The notes beneath the pieces were generated by a model. That model was given only the letters and a program-made list of their open reading frames with translations, made no database searches and was not told the DNA's origin. A stretch of DNA of 15,692 nt from Holophaga sp. (GTDB lineage: Bacteria; Acidobacteriota; Holophagae; Holophagales; Holophagaceae): positions 1 to 15,692 of the forward strand of contig JARLGP010000300.1 of assembly GCA_031292735.1 (NCBI GenBank), in the 5' to 3' direction. A program made the translations under genes and the position numbers. Positions 7,773 through 14,457 of this stretch are shown here, piece after piece. Position 1 is the first letter of the stretch; each line of letters opens with the position of its first letter.

Positions 7773-7904
7773 CGATTGGACGGCTGTCTGGGTAGCGATT
7801 GGACGGTATGGCGGGTAGCAATTGGACGGTATGGCGGGTAGCAATTGGACGGTATAGTGGGTAGCAATTGGACGGTATAGCAGGTTACGATTGGACGCCA
7901 TGAC
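7773..7904. repeat. Tandem array of a 23-bp repeat, five full copies plus one partial
   Basis: Head-to-tail copies start at 7773, 7796, 7819, 7842 and 7865, each exactly 23 bp. A sixth, partial copy starts at 7888 and matches over about 17 bp (14 of 17). The core is C(A/G)ATTGGACGGTATGG, followed by a short tail that usually ends GGGTAG. Copies 3-5 share CAATTGGAC; copies 1, 2 and 6 have CGATTGGAC. The first copy differs most in its tail (CTGTCT in the middle). There are no spacers, so this is not a CRISPR array. The tract begins 20 bp after the fic stop codon and runs into the start of the following ATPase gene. It could be an iteron-like protein-binding array or a variable-number tandem repeat. 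Confidence 0.93.
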
Positions 7905-9195
7905 CGCATCCCCCCTGCATCCCCGGTTTGCCGCGCCGCAACTGGCCCTGGCCTTGACCGACACCCCTGTGGTGCTGGTCAATGGGCCCCGGCAGAGCGG
8001 GAAGACGACCCTGGCCCGCCAGGTGGGAGAGCCTCTGGGCTACACCTACCTCAGCTTCGATGACCCCGTCGTGCTGGCGGTGGCCAGGGACGACCCTTCA
8101 GGATTCGTGGCCGACCTGCCGGAAAAAATCATTCTGGACGAGGTCCAGAAAGCCCCTGGGCTGTTCTCCGCCATCAAGCTTTCCGTGGACCGGAACCGGA
8201 AGCCGGGCCGGTTCCTGTTGACCGGCTCCGCCAATGTGCTGCTGGTGCCCAAGTTGTCCGACTCTCTGGCGGGCCGGCTGGCCATTCTCCGGCTCCACCC
8301 GCTATCCCAATGCGAACTGGCCGGGGTCGATTCGCATTTCCTGGAAAGGCTGTTCCGCGCCGAGTTCAGCCTGCACACCAGCCGACGCCTGGGCCTTGAA
8401 CTGGCGGAGCGGATCGTGGCCGGAGGGTTCCCGCCCGCCCTCGCCCGGCAAGCGCCTGCTCGCAGGTCCGCCTGGTACCGGGACTACCTGGAAACGCTGG
8501 TGGAGCGTGACGTCTACGATCTGTCGCGGATCGCCTCGCTGGATGCGCTGCCGCGTCTGCTGGCCCTCGCCGCGAGCCAGACCGCGCGCCTGCTGAACGT
8601 GGCCAGCCTCGCGGCCCCCTTCGCCATGGCCCGCCAGACCATTCGCGACTACCTGACCCTGCTCGAGCGGGTCTTCCTGGTGGAGGAGCTGCCGCCCTGG
8701 CACAGCAACCAGATGAGCCGGCTTATCAAGGCCCCCAAACTGCACATGGGCGACACCGGCCTGGCCTGCGCCCTGCTGGACCAGGACGCCGCCGGGTTGT
8801 GGAAGGACCGGGCCGCGCTCGGCCAGATGCTCGAGACCTTCGTGCTGCAGGAACTCCGCCGCCAGGCTGACTGGGGCGAAAAGCCCACCCGGTTCTTCCA
8901 TTACCGCGACAAGGACCAGGTGGAGGTGGATGTGGTGGCCGAGCGCGGGGCCTTTGCCGTGGCGGGGATCGAGCTGAAGGCCTCGGGCACGGTCGCCGGC
9001 TCGGACTTCACCGGCCTGCGCCGGCTGAGGGAGGTCACCGGGGACCGGTTCAAGGCCGGGGTGGTTCTGTACGATGGCGAGACCTGCCTGGGCTTCGGCG
9101 ATCGGCTGTTCGCCGTCCCGGTCCGCACCCTGTGGGAAAACCCCGGGGGCCGGCCGCCGGAGGATGTTGCTAAGTCCAATTGGCTTTTCCCTTAG
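7900..9195 (+). CDS. AAA-family ATPase with C-terminal DUF4143 and nuclease-like fold
   Basis: This 431-residue protein has the AAA_14 plus DUF4143 layout. Walker A is GPRQSGKTT (29-37), Walker B is IILDEVQ (D80, E81), and LLTGSAN is the sensor strand. A winged-helix-like middle (TARLLNVASLAAPFAMARQT) leads to the DUF4143 segment KAPKLHMGDTGLACALL. Near the C-terminus EVDVV (D344) and IELKAS (E358, K360) outline a PD-(D/E)xK-like core, common in this family though rarely shown to cut DNA. The biological role of the family is unknown. The chosen ATG lies inside the sixth tandem repeat and has no good ribosome site. A TTG at 7891 with AGG six bases upstream is an alternative start, adding three residues. 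The last codons overlap an inverted copy of the repeat core. Its codon use appears somewhat less GC-extreme than the flanking housekeeping genes. Confidence 0.88.
   Translation: MTASPLHPRFAAPQLALALTDTPVVLVNGPRQSGKTTLARQVGEPLGYTYLSFDDPVVLAVARDDPSGFVADLPEKIILDEVQKAPGLFSAIKLSVDRNRKPGRFLLTGSANVLLVPKLSDSLAGRLAILRLHPLSQCELAGVDSHFLERLFRAEFSLHTSRRLGLELAERIVAGGFPPALARQAPARRSAWYRDYLETLVERDVYDLSRIASLDALPRLLALAASQTARLLNVASLAAPFAMARQTIRDYLTLLERVFLVEELPPWHSNQMSRLIKAPKLHMGDTGLACALLDQDAAGLWKDRAALGQMLETFVLQELRRQADWGEKPTRFFHYRDKDQVEVDVVAERGAFAVAGIELKASGTVAGSDFTGLRRLREVTGDRFKAGVVLYDGETCLGFGDRLFAVPVRTLWENPGGRPPEDVAKSNWLFP
9174..9182 (-). repeat. Inverted copy of the tandem-repeat core at the 3' end of the ATPase gene
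   Basis: GTCCAATTG is the exact reverse complement of the CAATTGGAC core of repeat copies 3-5. It lies within the final codons of the DUF4143 ATPase gene, 11 bases before the end of its stop codon. Part of the match is self-palindromic (CCAATTGG), which lowers its weight slightly. With the copy at 7888-7896 it brackets the gene as a short inverted pair. Confidence 0.6.
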
Positions 9196-9229
9196 GAAAC
9201 AAACTGGGCTCATTCCGGCATATCCCTTT

Positions 9230-9235
9230 GGGGGA
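9230..9235 (+). promoter_or_regulatory. Ribosome binding site fixing the class A PBP start
   Basis: GGGGGA lies 8 bases before the ATG at 9244 and selects it over the out-of-frame ATG at 9236. The site falls in a possible hairpin: CATTCC (9211-9216) pairs exactly with GGAATG (9233-9238), with inner CCC/GGG pairing. Translation could therefore be damped by structure. Confidence 0.5.
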
Positions 9236-9243
9236 ATGAATCC

Positions 9244-11631
9244 ATGGGGCACCTGTCCTTGTCCAGCCTGAGGACCCGAACGACCGTCTGCCTCCTGGCC
9301 TGCGCCGGGGCGGGGCTGCTGGCGCTGGGGGCGGCCTGGTTGATCCTGGCCCGGGAGGCGGACCGGGCCGTGGCCGGTTTCGCCCTGCGGGTGCCCAAGA
9401 CCGTCACCAAGGTGCTGGACCGCAACGGCGACGTCATCGGCGCGTTCGCCGAGGAGCACCGGGTGCTCATCCCGTTCGGCGACATCCCCCGGGCCTTCGT
9501 GGGCGCGGTGATCGCCACCGAGGACGCCGAGTTCATGACCCATGGCGGGGTGTCCACCCGGGGCGTCCTCCGGGCGGGGTTCACCTTCGTCACCAGCCTC
9601 GGCCGGCGCCGGGAGGGCGCCTCCACCCTCACCATGCAGCTGGTGCGCACGGTCACCGCCCGGCGCCAGAAGCACCTGACCCGCAAGCTCAAGGAGATCA
9701 TCCTGGCCCGCCGGATGGAGCGGTCCTACAGCAAGAAGCAGATCTTCGAGCAGTACGCCAACGAGGTCTACTTCGGCGGCGGACGCTACGGGCTTGAGGC
9801 GGCGGCCCGGTACTACTTCGGCAAGGGCGCGCCCCAGCTGGCGGTGGAGGAGTGCGCGCTGCTGGCCGGCCTGATCCAGCACCCCAACGGGTTCAACCCG
9901 TACCGGGCCGACCCCAAGGCCCGGGAGGCCGTCCGGCAACGGCGCGACCACGTGCTCCGGCGCATGGCGGCCCAGGGCTACCTCAAGGACAGCGATGCCC
10001 GGGCCATGATGGTGCGCCCGGTCCACCTGGCCCGGGAAAATGCCCGGGAGGAGGCGGTGGCCCCCCACGCCCTGGAGGAGGTGCGCAAGTACCTCTACGC
10101 CAAGTTCGGCCGGGAACGGGTGCTGGAAGGCGGCCTGGAGGTGACCACCACCCTCGACTCGGTGTGGCAGGCCGCCGCCAACGACGCGGTGCGCGCCGGC
10201 CTGCGCACGGTGGACCGGCGCCGTGGATTCCGCAGGGAGGCCGTGCCGCAGGTGGCCCACCCCGCCACTGCCAGTCTGCCCGGCTGGGAGCGAAGCTTCG
10301 AGCCGGGCGATTCGGTGCGGGGCATCCTCCAGGAATGGACCCCCGCCGGTGCCCGGGTGCGGGTGGGCAAGGCCACCCTGACCGTGCCGGACAGCGGCTT
10401 CGCCTGGGCGGGCGGGAACCTCCGGGCGGTGCTCGGGCGCGGCGCCGCGCCGCTGTTCATGGTGCGGGCGGCCGGCCCGGACGGCGTCCCCACCCGGCTG
10501 GAACTGGACCAGGAGCCGGAGGTGGAAGGGGCCCTGCTGGCGGTGGAGCCCCAGACCGGGGAGATCCGGGCCATGGTGGGCGGCTACGATTACAACCGGT
10601 CCCGGTTCAACCGGTCGCTGCAGGCGGCGCGCCAGGCCGGCTCGGCCATGAAGCCGTTCGTCTACGGCGCCGCCTTCGCCCAGGGCCAGACCCCCGCCAC
10701 CATGGTGGACGACGCGCGCACCCGCTTCCTGTTCCAGGCCACCGCCTACGAGCCGAGAAACGCCACCCGGGATTTCTGGGGCCCCATCCCCATCTGGGAA
10801 GCCATCCGGGCCTCCCGCAACCTGCCCGCGGTGCGCACCCTGGAGGCCGCCGGCATCGAACGGGTGATCGCCTTCGCCCGGGACACCGGGGTGGGTGGCC
10901 GGATCCACGCCTATCCCAGCCTCGCCCTGGGCGCCTCCGAGCTGAGCCTCCGGGACTTGGTGCGCGGCTACGGCACCTTCGCCAACGGCGGCCGCCAGGC
11001 GCCGCCGCCCTTCCTCATCAAGAAGATCGTGGACCGCACCGGCAAGGTGCTGGAAAGCCGCGAGGGCGCCCCCGGCGAGCCGGTGCTGGACCCCATGAGC
11101 AACTACCAGCTCATCCAGTGCCTGCAGGGCGCGGCCCAGCGCGGCACCGGCGCCCGCAGCAACCAGCTGGCCTGGCCCCTGGCCGGCAAGACCGGCACCA
11201 CCAACGAGCACGCCGACGCATGGTACCTGGGCTTCTCCACCCGCGTATGCTGCGGCGTGTGGGTGGGCCTGGACACCCGGAAGACCATCCACCCGGGCGC
11301 CGACGGCACCAAGGTGGCCCTGCCGGTCTGGGTGGACTTCATGAAGACCGCCCTGGCCGGCACCCCCCGGGAGGAGTTCCCGGTGCCGGAGGGCATGGAG
11401 TGGGCCGAGGTGGACCGCTGCACCGGCCTGGCCGCCACCGCCGCCACCGCCGAAGGCGACCGGCTGCGCCTGGCCTTCAAGCCCGGCACCGGGCCCGGGG
11501 CGCCCAGCACCCCGGAGGCCATCGCCGCGGTGCGGGAGGCCCGGGACAGGGTGCGCGCCGGGGGGGTGGCCATCCGCCCCTGGGGCGCCCCGGCGCCCGC
11601 GGCACCCTGGGCGGGCGGGGAAACACCATAA
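9244..11631 (+). CDS. Class A penicillin-binding protein (PBP1A-type transglycosylase/transpeptidase)
   Basis: This 795-residue bifunctional peptidoglycan synthase is anchored by one N-terminal membrane segment (about residues 15-36) with the rest in the periplasm. The glycosyltransferase (GT51) motifs are all present: EDAEFMTHGG from catalytic E93, EGASTLTMQ, RKLKEIILA, KKQIFEQYANEVYFGGG and RRDHVL. A mid-protein beta-rich stretch (about 350-415) resembles the OB-like insert of PBP1A. The transpeptidase has SAMK (S467 nucleophile, K470), SRN (S524-N526) and KTGT (from K649). Both activities should be intact. It has no long C-terminal tail. It stands alone between the accessory island and the ribosomal protein genes, 48 bp after the ATPase stop. 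Confidence in the class is very high; assignment as PBP1A rather than PBP1C-like rests on the OB-like insert and the full motif set. Confidence 0.96.
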   Translation: MGHLSLSSLRTRTTVCLLACAGAGLLALGAAWLILAREADRAVAGFALRVPKTVTKVLDRNGDVIGAFAEEHRVLIPFGDIPRAFVGAVIATEDAEFMTHGGVSTRGVLRAGFTFVTSLGRRREGASTLTMQLVRTVTARRQKHLTRKLKEIILARRMERSYSKKQIFEQYANEVYFGGGRYGLEAAARYYFGKGAPQLAVEECALLAGLIQHPNGFNPYRADPKAREAVRQRRDHVLRRMAAQGYLKDSDARAMMVRPVHLARENAREEAVAPHALEEVRKYLYAKFGRERVLEGGLEVTTTLDSVWQAAANDAVRAGLRTVDRRRGFRREAVPQVAHPATASLPGWERSFEPGDSVRGILQEWTPAGARVRVGKATLTVPDSGFAWAGGNLRAVLGRGAAPLFMVRAAGPDGVPTRLELDQEPEVEGALLAVEPQTGEIRAMVGGYDYNRSRFNRSLQAARQAGSAMKPFVYGAAFAQGQTPATMVDDARTRFLFQATAYEPRNATRDFWGPIPIWEAIRASRNLPAVRTLEAAGIERVIAFARDTGVGGRIHAYPSLALGASELSLRDLVRGYGTFANGGRQAPPPFLIKKIVDRTGKVLESREGAPGEPVLDPMSNYQLIQCLQGAAQRGTGARSNQLAWPLAGKTGTTNEHADAWYLGFSTRVCCGVWVGLDTRKTIHPGADGTKVALPVWVDFMKTALAGTPREEFPVPEGMEWAEVDRCTGLAATAATAEGDRLRLAFKPGTGPGAPSTPEAIAAVREARDRVRAGGVAIRPWGAPAPAAPWAGGETP

Positions 11632-11743
11632 TTTGCCTTGCGCCTCCAGGGAATGCATGGCAATCTGATAGGCCTTGTCTTGGGCTCCTCAAGTGCTCGC
11701 CGCGTCACGGCGCCGCCGCCCAAGCCTCCTTCGCGAGGATGTC
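11632..11743 (+). promoter_or_regulatory. Leader region upstream of rplU
   Basis: This 112-bp gap probably holds the rplU-rpmA promoter and 5' leader. Two small hairpins can be drawn. One is at 11679-11693 (CTTG/CAAG arms extended by G-T and G-C pairs around loop CTC). The other is at 11699-11711 (GCCG, loop CGTCA, CGGC). TTGCCT (11633-11638) could be a -35, but no good -10 is found at proper spacing, so no promoter is called. The ribosome site for rplU is AGGA in the GAGGAT just before the ATG. Confidence 0.4.
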
Positions 11744-12055
11744 ATGTACGCAGTGATCCAAACCGGTGGCAAGCAGTACCGAGTGACCGAGGGCGAGATC
11801 GTCCGGGTTGAACTGTTGGAAAAGGAACTGAAGGAAGCGTTCGCGTTCGATCGGGTGCTCCTGGTGGAAAACGATGGCGAACTGAAGGTGGGCCAGCCCA
11901 CCGTCGCCGGCGCCAAGGTGACGGCGGAAGTGATCTGCCATGACCGCCGCAAGAAGGTGTTCATCTTCAAGAAGAAGCGCACCACCACCTACCAGCGGAC
12001 CCAGGGCCATCGCCAGGGCTACACCGAAGTCCGCATCACCGGGATCCAGGCTTAA
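11744..12055 (+). CDS. rplU: 50S ribosomal protein L21
   Basis: This 103-residue protein is a structural component of the large ribosomal subunit that contacts 23S rRNA. The start MYAVIQTGGKQYRV is the family signature. The conserved C-terminal RNA-binding part is visible as KKVFIFKKKRTTTYQRTQGH followed by RQGYTEVRITGI. Length is typical. The ATG is preceded by a GAGGAT ribosome site. Together with rpmA 30 bp downstream it forms the nearly universal rplU-rpmA pair. Confidence 0.98.
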   Translation: MYAVIQTGGKQYRVTEGEIVRVELLEKELKEAFAFDRVLLVENDGELKVGQPTVAGAKVTAEVICHDRRKKVFIFKKKRTTTYQRTQGHRQGYTEVRITGIQA

Positions 12056-12085
12056 ATTCGCATCTGAAATGCAGAGAGGTTTGTC

Positions 12086-12346
12086 ATGGCTCACAAAAAA
12101 GGCGTAGGCTCAAGCCGCAACGGCCGCGATTCCAACGCTCAGCGGCTCGGAGTGAAGGCTTTCGGGGGTCAGCTGGTCACCGCCGGCTCCATCATCATCC
12201 GGCAGCGCGGCACCCGTTTCAAGATGGGCATCAATGTCGGGATGGGAACTGATCACACGTTGTTCGCCAAGATCGAAGGCAAGGTTCGTTTCCAGGATAA
12301 GGGCCAGCATGGCCGTTTCATTCATGTGGATCCCGTCGAAGCTTGA
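12086..12346 (+). CDS. rpmA: 50S ribosomal protein L27
   Basis: This 86-residue protein's N-terminal tail reaches the peptidyl-transferase centre. The start [20 protein letters not shown] is diagnostic. It begins directly MAHKKG, so there is no Firmicutes-type cleavable N-terminal extension. [19 protein letters not shown] and the ending RFIHVDP also match. A GAGAGG ribosome site lies upstream. A strong intrinsic terminator follows within 20 bp of the stop. Confidence 0.98.
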   Translation: MAHKKGVGSSRNGRDSNAQRLGVKAFGGQLVTAGSIIIRQRGTRFKMGINVGMGTDHTLFAKIEGKVRFQDKGQHGRFIHVDPVEA

Positions 12347-12363
12347 TCCACGCCGTTCATTCT

Positions 12364-12405
12364 GAGGGCGCGCGGCCATAGGTCTGCGCGCTCTTTGGTT
12401 TTTTT
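12364..12405 (+). terminator. Rho-independent terminator after rpmA
   Basis: A 12-bp stem pairs 12364-12375 with 12384-12395. Its centre is six perfect GCGCGC pairs (12368-12373 with 12386-12391), with four further Watson-Crick or G-U pairs outside and two inside. The loop is 8 bases. Two Gs and a run of seven Ts (12399-12405) follow. It lies between rpmA and obgE and ends only 9 bases before the obgE ATG. Confidence 0.85.
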
Positions 12406-12414
12406 AGGCAGCCC

Positions 12415-13419
12415 ATGTTCCTTGACCATTTGACGCTCCACCTGGAAGCCGGCCACGGCGGCGCCGGGGCCACCAGCTTCCGGCACGAGAAGTTCGCCGA
12501 GAAGGGCGGGCCCGACGGCGGCGACGGCGGCCTGGGCGGGTCCATCTCGTTCCGGGCCGACCAGACCCTGAACACCCTGAACCCCTACCGCAACCAGCGC
12601 AACTTCAGTGCCGGGCGCGGCGAGACCGGGGCCGGGGGGCTGTGCTCCGGCAGCGACGGGGCCAGCCTGGTGCTGGACGTGCCGCTGGGCACCGTGCTCC
12701 GCGACGCGGCCAGCGGCGAGTTCCTGGCGGAGCTGCTGGAGCCCGGCCAGATCGTCTGCGTGGCCCGGGGCGGGCGCGGCGGGCAGGGCAACAACCACTT
12801 CAAGAGCTCCACCAACCGCACCCCCCGCCATTCCCAGCCGGGCGAGGAGGGGGAGATCCGCGACCTGGAGCTGGAGCTGAAGCTGATCGCCGACGTGGGC
12901 CTGCTGGGCTTCCCCAACGCGGGCAAATCCACCCTGGTGAGCCGGATCTCCGCGGCCCGGCCGAAGATCGCCAACTACCCGTTCACCACCCTGGAACCGC
13001 AGCTGGGGGTGGTGGCGGTGGACGAGCTGGTGAGCTTCGTGATCGCCGACATCCCCGGGCTGATCGAAGGCGCCGCCGGCGGCGCCGGCCTGGGCATCCA
13101 GTTCCTCCGGCACGTGGAGCGCACCCGCATGCTCCTGCACCTGGTGGACCTGGCCGATCCCATGGTGGAGCCGGAGCAGGCCGTCCAGGTGATCCAGGAC
13201 GAGCTCAAGGCCTTCTCTCCGGTGCTGGCGGCCAAGCCGTGCTGGCTGGTGGGCACCAAGCTGGACGCGCTCCAGGACGACGCCCGCCGGGTGCGGTTCG
13301 AGGCCCTTTGCCGCGCCCGCGGCCAGGAGCCCATGATCATCTCCGGGGTCACCGGCGAAGGCATCCGGCCGCTGGTGTTCCGGGTGGCCGAGGCCCTGGC
13401 CGAGCTGCGCAAGGCATGA
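12415..13419 (+). CDS. obgE: Obg-family GTPase (ribosome assembly/stress GTPase)
   Basis: This 334-residue GTPase acts in 50S maturation and growth control. The glycine-rich Obg fold occupies about residues 1-158 (LEAGHGGAGATSFRHEKF, then GGPDGGDGGLGG). The G domain follows: G1 GFPNAGKST (165-173), the G2 threonine in NYPFTT, G3 DIPG, and G4 TKLD (281-284). The last is a Thr for Asn variant of NKxD that other active small GTPases also use. The OCT domain found in some Gram-positive Obg proteins is absent; the protein ends soon after the G domain. The ATG has only a weak AGG as ribosome site, directly after the terminator T-run. The stop overlaps the nadD start (ATGA). Confidence 0.97.
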   Translation: MFLDHLTLHLEAGHGGAGATSFRHEKFAEKGGPDGGDGGLGGSISFRADQTLNTLNPYRNQRNFSAGRGETGAGGLCSGSDGASLVLDVPLGTVLRDAASGEFLAELLEPGQIVCVARGGRGGQGNNHFKSSTNRTPRHSQPGEEGEIRDLELELKLIADVGLLGFPNAGKSTLVSRISAARPKIANYPFTTLEPQLGVVAVDELVSFVIADIPGLIEGAAGGAGLGIQFLRHVERTRMLLHLVDLADPMVEPEQAVQVIQDELKAFSPVLAAKPCWLVGTKLDALQDDARRVRFEALCRARGQEPMIISGVTGEGIRPLVFRVAEALAELRKA

Positions 13420-14039
13420 CTCCCGTGCGCGTCGGGCTGCTGGGCGGCACCTTCAATCCTCCCCACTTCGGCCATCTGAAGCTGGCCGAGATTGCCCTCA
13501 AGACGCTGGAACTGGACGAGGTGCGCTTCATCCCCACCGCCAGCCCGCCGCACAAGCCCGCCGCCCCCGGGGATCCCAGCGGCGCCACCCGGATCCGCCT
13601 GCTGGGGGCCGCCCTGGCCGCCTCGGGCCTGCCGTTCCGGGTGGAACCCCTGGAGGTGGAGCGGGGCGGCACCAGCTACACGGTGGACACCCTGGAGGCC
13701 CTGGCGCTCCGGGAGCCTGGCTGCGGCTGGATCTTCCTGATGGGCGGCGACCAGCTGGACGGGTTCCCCGCCTGGCGGCGGCCGGAGCGGGTGCTGGAAC
13801 TGGCTTCCCTGGCGGTGGCGCCCCGGCCCGGCTGGCCGGCCCAGCAGCTGCCCGCCCTGCTCACCGGCCGGGAACGGCCACGCTGGTCCGGCGGTCCGGG
13901 CGAGCTGGTCCGGCTTCCGGGCACCGAGCTGGACCTGGCCTCCACCCGGCTGCGGGAGGAACTGGGCCGGGGCGAAACCCCCGACGGGATTCCTCCCCAA
14001 GTAATGGCTGCGATTTTGCGCGAACAACAGTACCTTTAA
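13416..14039 (+). CDS. nadD: Nicotinate-nucleotide adenylyltransferase
   Basis: This 207-residue cytoplasmic enzyme joins nicotinate mononucleotide and ATP to give deamido-NAD, the penultimate step of NAD synthesis. The nucleotidyltransferase motif GGTFNPPHFGHL spans residues 10-21, with the H/GH catalytic signature at H17, G19 and H20. SYTVDTLEAL and FLMGGDQLDGFPAWRRPE are typical NadD blocks. The late ATP-phosphate motif is ASTRLR (S176-R180), a variant of SSTxIR. The start overlaps the obgE stop, so it is probably translated by coupling; AAGG lies directly before. The obg-nadD-rsfS order is a conserved cluster in many bacteria. Confidence 0.96.
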   Translation: MTPVRVGLLGGTFNPPHFGHLKLAEIALKTLELDEVRFIPTASPPHKPAAPGDPSGATRIRLLGAALAASGLPFRVEPLEVERGGTSYTVDTLEALALREPGCGWIFLMGGDQLDGFPAWRRPERVLELASLAVAPRPGWPAQQLPALLTGRERPRWSGGPGELVRLPGTELDLASTRLREELGRGETPDGIPPQVMAAILREQQYL

Positions 14040-14047
14040 CCTTGTAT

Positions 14048-14052
14048 GGGAG
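14048..14052 (+). promoter_or_regulatory. Ribosome binding site deciding the rsfS start
   Basis: GGGAG lies 5 bases before the ATG at 14058. It overlaps the alternative in-frame ATG at 14046, which itself has no Shine-Dalgarno. The later start, giving MNLDQRL, is therefore preferred. Confidence 0.7.
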
Positions 14053-14057
14053 ATTCA

Positions 14058-14453
14058 ATGAACCTTGACCAGCGGCTTGCGAGCGTGGTTGAAGCAGCAC
14101 GCTCCAAGAAGGCCTTCCGGATCCGGTTGCTGGACGTCACAGGCATCGCCAGCTTCACCGATACCTTCGCGTTCATGTCCGGCGGCAGTGACCGTCAGAA
14201 CCGGGCCGTGGCCGACGCTGTGGAGGAGGCATTGAAGCTCGCGGGGGAGCGTCCCCTGTCCACCGAGGGGGCCCAGAACGGCAACTGGATCCTGTTGGAT
14301 TACGGCGATCTGATCATCCACGTCATGGACGAGGAAACCCGCAGTTTCTACAATCTGGAGGGCCTCTGGAACAGCGGACGCGAGCTGGCGCTGCCGGCCG
14401 AGTCCGACACCGCTTCCGGTTCCCCCCAGGCGCCCGACCCATCCGAGAGGTAG
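14058..14453 (+). CDS. rsfS: Ribosomal silencing factor RsfS
   Basis: This 131-residue protein binds L14 on the 50S subunit and blocks subunit joining, lowering translation in starvation. Matching segments are DVTGIASFTDTFAFMSGGSD, the helix RQNRAVADAVEEALKLAGER, STEGAQNGNWILLDYGDLII with HVM, and the ending RSFYNLEGLW. A low-complexity tail of about 20 residues rich in Ser, Pro and Asp follows and is probably disordered. It sits 18 bp after nadD, in the usual cluster. The gene ends four bases before the next start. Confidence 0.95.
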   Translation: MNLDQRLASVVEAARSKKAFRIRLLDVTGIASFTDTFAFMSGGSDRQNRAVADAVEEALKLAGERPLSTEGAQNGNWILLDYGDLIIHVMDEETRSFYNLEGLWNSGRELALPAESDTASGSPQAPDPSER

Positions 14454-14457
14454 TTCC

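Noticed and set aside
7808..7864. Mini reading frames starting at the ATG inside repeat copies 2 and 3
   Set aside because: They encode 18 and 8 residues made purely of repeat sequence, with no ribosome site.
7773..7904. CRISPR array
   Set aside because: Repeats are directly adjacent with no spacers, and no cas genes are present.
7664..7982. Minus-strand small frames over the tandem repeats with repeating Tyr/Pro/Ile segments
   Set aside because: They arise from reading the 23-bp repeats; the period is not a multiple of three and no ribosome site precedes them.
8302..11658. Long minus-strand open frame across the ATPase and PBP genes
   Set aside because: Same cause: low stop-codon density in GC-rich DNA. 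Its composition is low-complexity and the opposite strand has all catalytic motifs of a class A PBP.
11679..11693. HspR-binding HAIR-like element (CTTG...CAAG) before rplU
   Set aside because: Known HAIR sites have CTTGAGT-N7-ACTCAAG; only the outer four bases match and the spacing is wrong. A small RNA hairpin is a better reading.
13255..13266. Obg G4 motif TKLD as a sign of a defective GTPase
   Set aside because: TKxD is a known working alternative to NKxD in small GTPases, and all other G motifs are intact.
14046..14057. Upstream ATG as the rsfS start
   Set aside because: It has no ribosome site and itself overlaps the GGGAG that serves the ATG at 14058.
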